From NCBI GenBank assembly GCA_035447605.1, contig DAOTHJ010000017.1, forward strand, positions 1 to 51,197: DNA of 51,197 bases, given 5' to 3'. The notes under the pieces are model-generated. The model saw nothing but the letters and a program-made list of their open reading frames with translations. It was not told the origin of the DNA and made no database searches. The position numbers and the translations under genes were made by a program. Every line of letters begins with the position of its first letter. Position 1 is the stretch's first letter. Below, in pieces: positions 49,466 through 51,197 of this stretch. The stretch is from UMGS1668 sp035447605 (GTDB taxonomy: Bacteria > Bacillota > Clostridia > Oscillospirales > Ruminococcaceae).

Positions 49466-50872
49466 ATGAGTTTTCTTGACAAACTGAAAGACCTGAAGAA
49501 CGACGCCGAAGCCGGGGCAAAGGATATCCTTCACAAAAAGTCTCGGACGGATGCGGAACCTGAGGACGAGGAAGAAGAAAAACCTTTCGGTACATATGTC
49601 GGCGGCGAAACCAAGGTCTTTGAGCCCGCCGGAGAGATTCCTTCCCCGGAGGACGAATTCGAGGACGCGGACTCTTCCCCCGAAAAAGCACCCCAGGCTT
49701 CTTCCGGAGCCGAAGGAGCCGGATGGGACGACGAGGAAACGCCCGCGGCTTCGCACGGGAAATTCGGGCAGCTCGCCGAAACCATTAAAACCATGCCGAC
49801 CGGAAAGCTGATCCTCCGTCTCGGCATCGTTGCGGCAGCCGTCGTACTCCTGCTTGTCCTGCTGATCACCTCCTGCTCCTCCGGCAGCCGCACGCCCGGC
49901 ACGGAATCCGAATCCAGCGGCGCTGTGGTCGTCGAAGAGAACAGCTCGGAGGCGGCCGAGGAGGAGCCGAAACCTGTTGAAGTCGTCAGCAGACTGGAAC
50001 AGATCGCCGCGGCCTTCAATATCAACGACGACGTGGTCGGCTGGCTCAACGTTCCGGGCCTCTCCGACGTAAACTCCGTCGTCTGCCAGGATGTGAACTC
50101 CTACTCCTACAACTACCGCGACGCTTCGGGCAAATACGTCTACAGCACCTATTGGATCGACGGCGCCTACTACTCCAGCAAATACAACACCTTCACCGGC
50201 GGCGCGGCGGGGCTTTCCAAAAATACCATCATTTTCGGCCACAGCGACCTCGGCTCCACCAACCTTGAATACAAGGCCGATGACGCTTCCGGCCCGCGCT
50301 TCTCCCAGCTCTTCTACTTCTCGAACGAGGATTTTGCAAAGCAGACGCCTTACATCTTCTTCTCGACCGCCGACGAGGATATGGTCTGGGAGGTCTTTGC
50401 GGTCTTCTATAACGACAAGACCATCGACGGAGACGCCACCTGGTATATCAACCCCAACCCGGATGACTCCGATTACGACTTCCTGCTCACCACGGCGAGA
50501 AGCCGCTCCCTCTATACCTACAACGTATCGGTCGCCAAAACCGACAAGATTCTGACCCTCTCCACCTGCACGGTGGGCTGGGGACTCGGGCCCCGCGAGA
50601 ACTACCGCTTTGTCGTGATGGCAAAGCTTGTGAGCGACCCCACGACCGCGATGAAGACGGAAGCCGAGTTTGCCGTCAATCCGGATGCCGTTCTGCCGCC
50701 GACCGCACCGGTCGTACCGGAGGTCGAGGCCGTTTCCGGAGCAGAATCCTCCTCCGGCGCGGCGACCAGCAAGCCCGCCACGACCAGTTCTTCATCGACG
50801 AGCAAACCCGCCACGACCAGTTCCTCATCGACAAGCAAGCCCGCGGCAACCACTTCTGCGGCGAGCAACTGA
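49466..50872 (+). CDS. Class B-type sortase with long acidic N terminus and repetitive C-terminal tail
   Basis: This 468-residue protein has a cytoplasmic acidic N-terminal region (about 1-110; Asp/Glu/Ser-rich), a membrane helix (about 115-137; LGIVAAAVVLLLVLLI), an acidic linker, then a class B sortase domain (about 175-415). Catalytic residues are His259 in FGHSD, Cys368 in TLSTC and Arg381 in ENYRF. A 50-residue tail of Ser/Thr/Pro/Lys repeats (SKPATTSSSST type) follows, encoded by 33-bp DNA repeats. Such an N-terminal cytoplasmic arm and C-terminal tail are unusual for sortases. The ATG at 49466 has AAGGATGGG upstream; 49454 is an alternative in-frame ATG. No substrate gene is seen in the window. 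Confidence 0.82.
   Translation: MSFLDKLKDLKNDAEAGAKDILHKKSRTDAEPEDEEEEKPFGTYVGGETKVFEPAGEIPSPEDEFEDADSSPEKAPQASSGAEGAGWDDEETPAASHGKFGQLAETIKTMPTGKLILRLGIVAAAVVLLLVLLITSCSSGSRTPGTESESSGAVVVEENSSEAAEEEPKPVEVVSRLEQIAAAFNINDDVVGWLNVPGLSDVNSVVCQDVNSYSYNYRDASGKYVYSTYWIDGAYYSSKYNTFTGGAAGLSKNTIIFGHSDLGSTNLEYKADDASGPRFSQLFYFSNEDFAKQTPYIFFSTADEDMVWEVFAVFYNDKTIDGDATWYINPNPDDSDYDFLLTTARSRSLYTYNVSVAKTDKILTLSTCTVGWGLGPRENYRFVVMAKLVSDPTTAMKTEAEFAVNPDAVLPPTAPVVPEVEAVSGAESSSGAATSKPATTSSSSTSKPATTSSSSTSKPAATTSAASN
50768..50866. repeat. Three 33-bp in-frame tandem repeats
   Basis: Units start at 50768, 50801 and 50834. The first two differ at a few bases; the third is diverged in its second half. Each encodes 11 residues (SKPATTSSSST type) of the sortase tail, and unit number may vary between strains. 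Confidence 0.85.
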
Positions 50873-50890
50873 ACCGGCCGATTCCAAATA

Positions 50891-50936
50891 ATAAAAAACG
50901 CCTTGCCGTTTCTTCAGACGGCAGGGCGTTTTCTTA
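50891..50936. terminator. Bidirectional terminator
   Basis: AACGCCTTGCCGT (50897-50909) pairs with ACGGCAGGGCGTT (50918-50930). A-rich and T-rich flanks on both sides suit the convergent genes. Confidence 0.9.
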
Positions 50937-51024
50937 TATTCAGAACGATCCGGATGGAAGTCTTCTCCCGCAGAGAAACTCCCTTCACAGGATTTCTTTC
51001 AAAAAGTGCGGGAAATCCGGATGC

Positions 51025-51197
51025 TCAAGGCTTTACGATGATGACGCGGCTGCTCTCCTCGGAAGAGCTGGAGGTTCTTCTCCAGGAGGAGGTCGCCTCG
51101 GAGGAGGAGTCTCCTTTCGAGGAGGTGCTTACCCTTGAGGAAGTGCCTGCTTTTGAGGAGACGCTTCCCGAGGAGGAGACTGCTTCGGAGGATGGGC
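51025..51197 (-). CDS. Ser-rich C-terminal end of a gene running off the right edge
   Basis: The last 56 or so codons of a minus-strand frame are visible, ending SSRVIIVKP-stop at 51025. They encode a Ser/Thr/Glu-rich linker-like tail resembling the Ser-rich tail of the neighbouring sortase. The shared bidirectional terminator at 50891-50936 supports a gene ending here. The plus-strand frame (Glu-rich) over the same bases has no good ribosome site and is judged a shadow. The product is not identifiable from this fragment. Confidence 0.55.
   Translation of the reverse strand, partial: PSSEAVSSSGSVSSKAGTSSRVSTSSKGDSSSEATSSWRRTSSSSEESSRVIIVKP

Noticed and set aside
51031..51197. Glu-rich plus-strand frame at the right edge
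   Set aside because: No ribosome site; the minus-strand Ser-rich frame ends next to a shared bidirectional terminator and resembles other tails in this genome.

Overview
The window reads as chromosomal DNA of a GC-rich anaerobic Firmicute, most likely Clostridia near the Oscillospiraceae. The basis is a low-GC-type regulatory grammar (strong AGGAGG-type Shine-Dalgarno sites, TTGACA/TATAAT promoters, a GAAC-N4-GTTC LexA box) in GC-rich coding sequence, plus gene families typical of Clostridia (FchA, MurT/GatD, GlpA-like/DUF1667 trio, TIGR03915/TIGR03916 pair, class B sortases, Ser/Glu-rich linkers). No phage, transposase, CRISPR array or rRNA is visible.

Layout. 1-2354: folate one-carbon genes on the minus strand (fchA, folD, then folC running off the left edge). 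2355-5016: an intergenic triplicated repeat and a large multi-pass GT-C-like membrane protein (minus). 5038-7328: a five-copy 20-bp repeat array between two divergent promoters, then murT-gatD. 7631-13645: an oligopeptide ABC transporter operon. 13753-16415: a C-GCAxxG-C-C protein, then a methyltransferase/glycosyltransferase operon (minus), divergent from a membrane-anchored Mrr-like nuclease (16488-17348). 17597-20149: a LexA-box-controlled radical-SAM DNA-metabolism pair (minus). 20425-23706: a GlpA-like/FAD oxidoreductase/DUF1667 operon. 24003-28264: a hypothetical protein, a PLP-enzyme/MtnA-like isomerase operon and dCMP deaminase (all minus). 28614-29318: tadA and a possible structured RNA. 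29330-29925: a degenerate tandem-repeat array. 29934-32330: a CadC-like repressor and a Cd/Zn/Pb P-type ATPase. 32423-32697: two tRNA-Ser genes. 33104-38390: a branched-chain amino acid ABC transporter. 38405-45104: a class B sortase, its probable substrate (a large Cna_B-type surface protein) and a divergent HTH regulator. 45349-49330: an LRR lipoprotein, a membrane diguanylate cyclase, a 55-residue protein and an SMI1/KNR4 protein. 49404-51197: a second class B sortase and the Ser-rich end of a convergent gene.

Four points stand out. The GatD-like protein beside MurT has lost both its nucleophile Cys and its His. FolD lacks the cyclohydrolase Lys and Gln but sits 2 bp downstream of a dedicated cyclohydrolase, FchA. 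An MtnA-like sugar-phosphate isomerase is co-operonic with a cysteine-synthase-fold PLP enzyme, a pairing that fits no pathway I can name. The radical-SAM pair has a perfect LexA operator just downstream of a consensus promoter. All functional calls come from reading motifs by eye; no database search was run.
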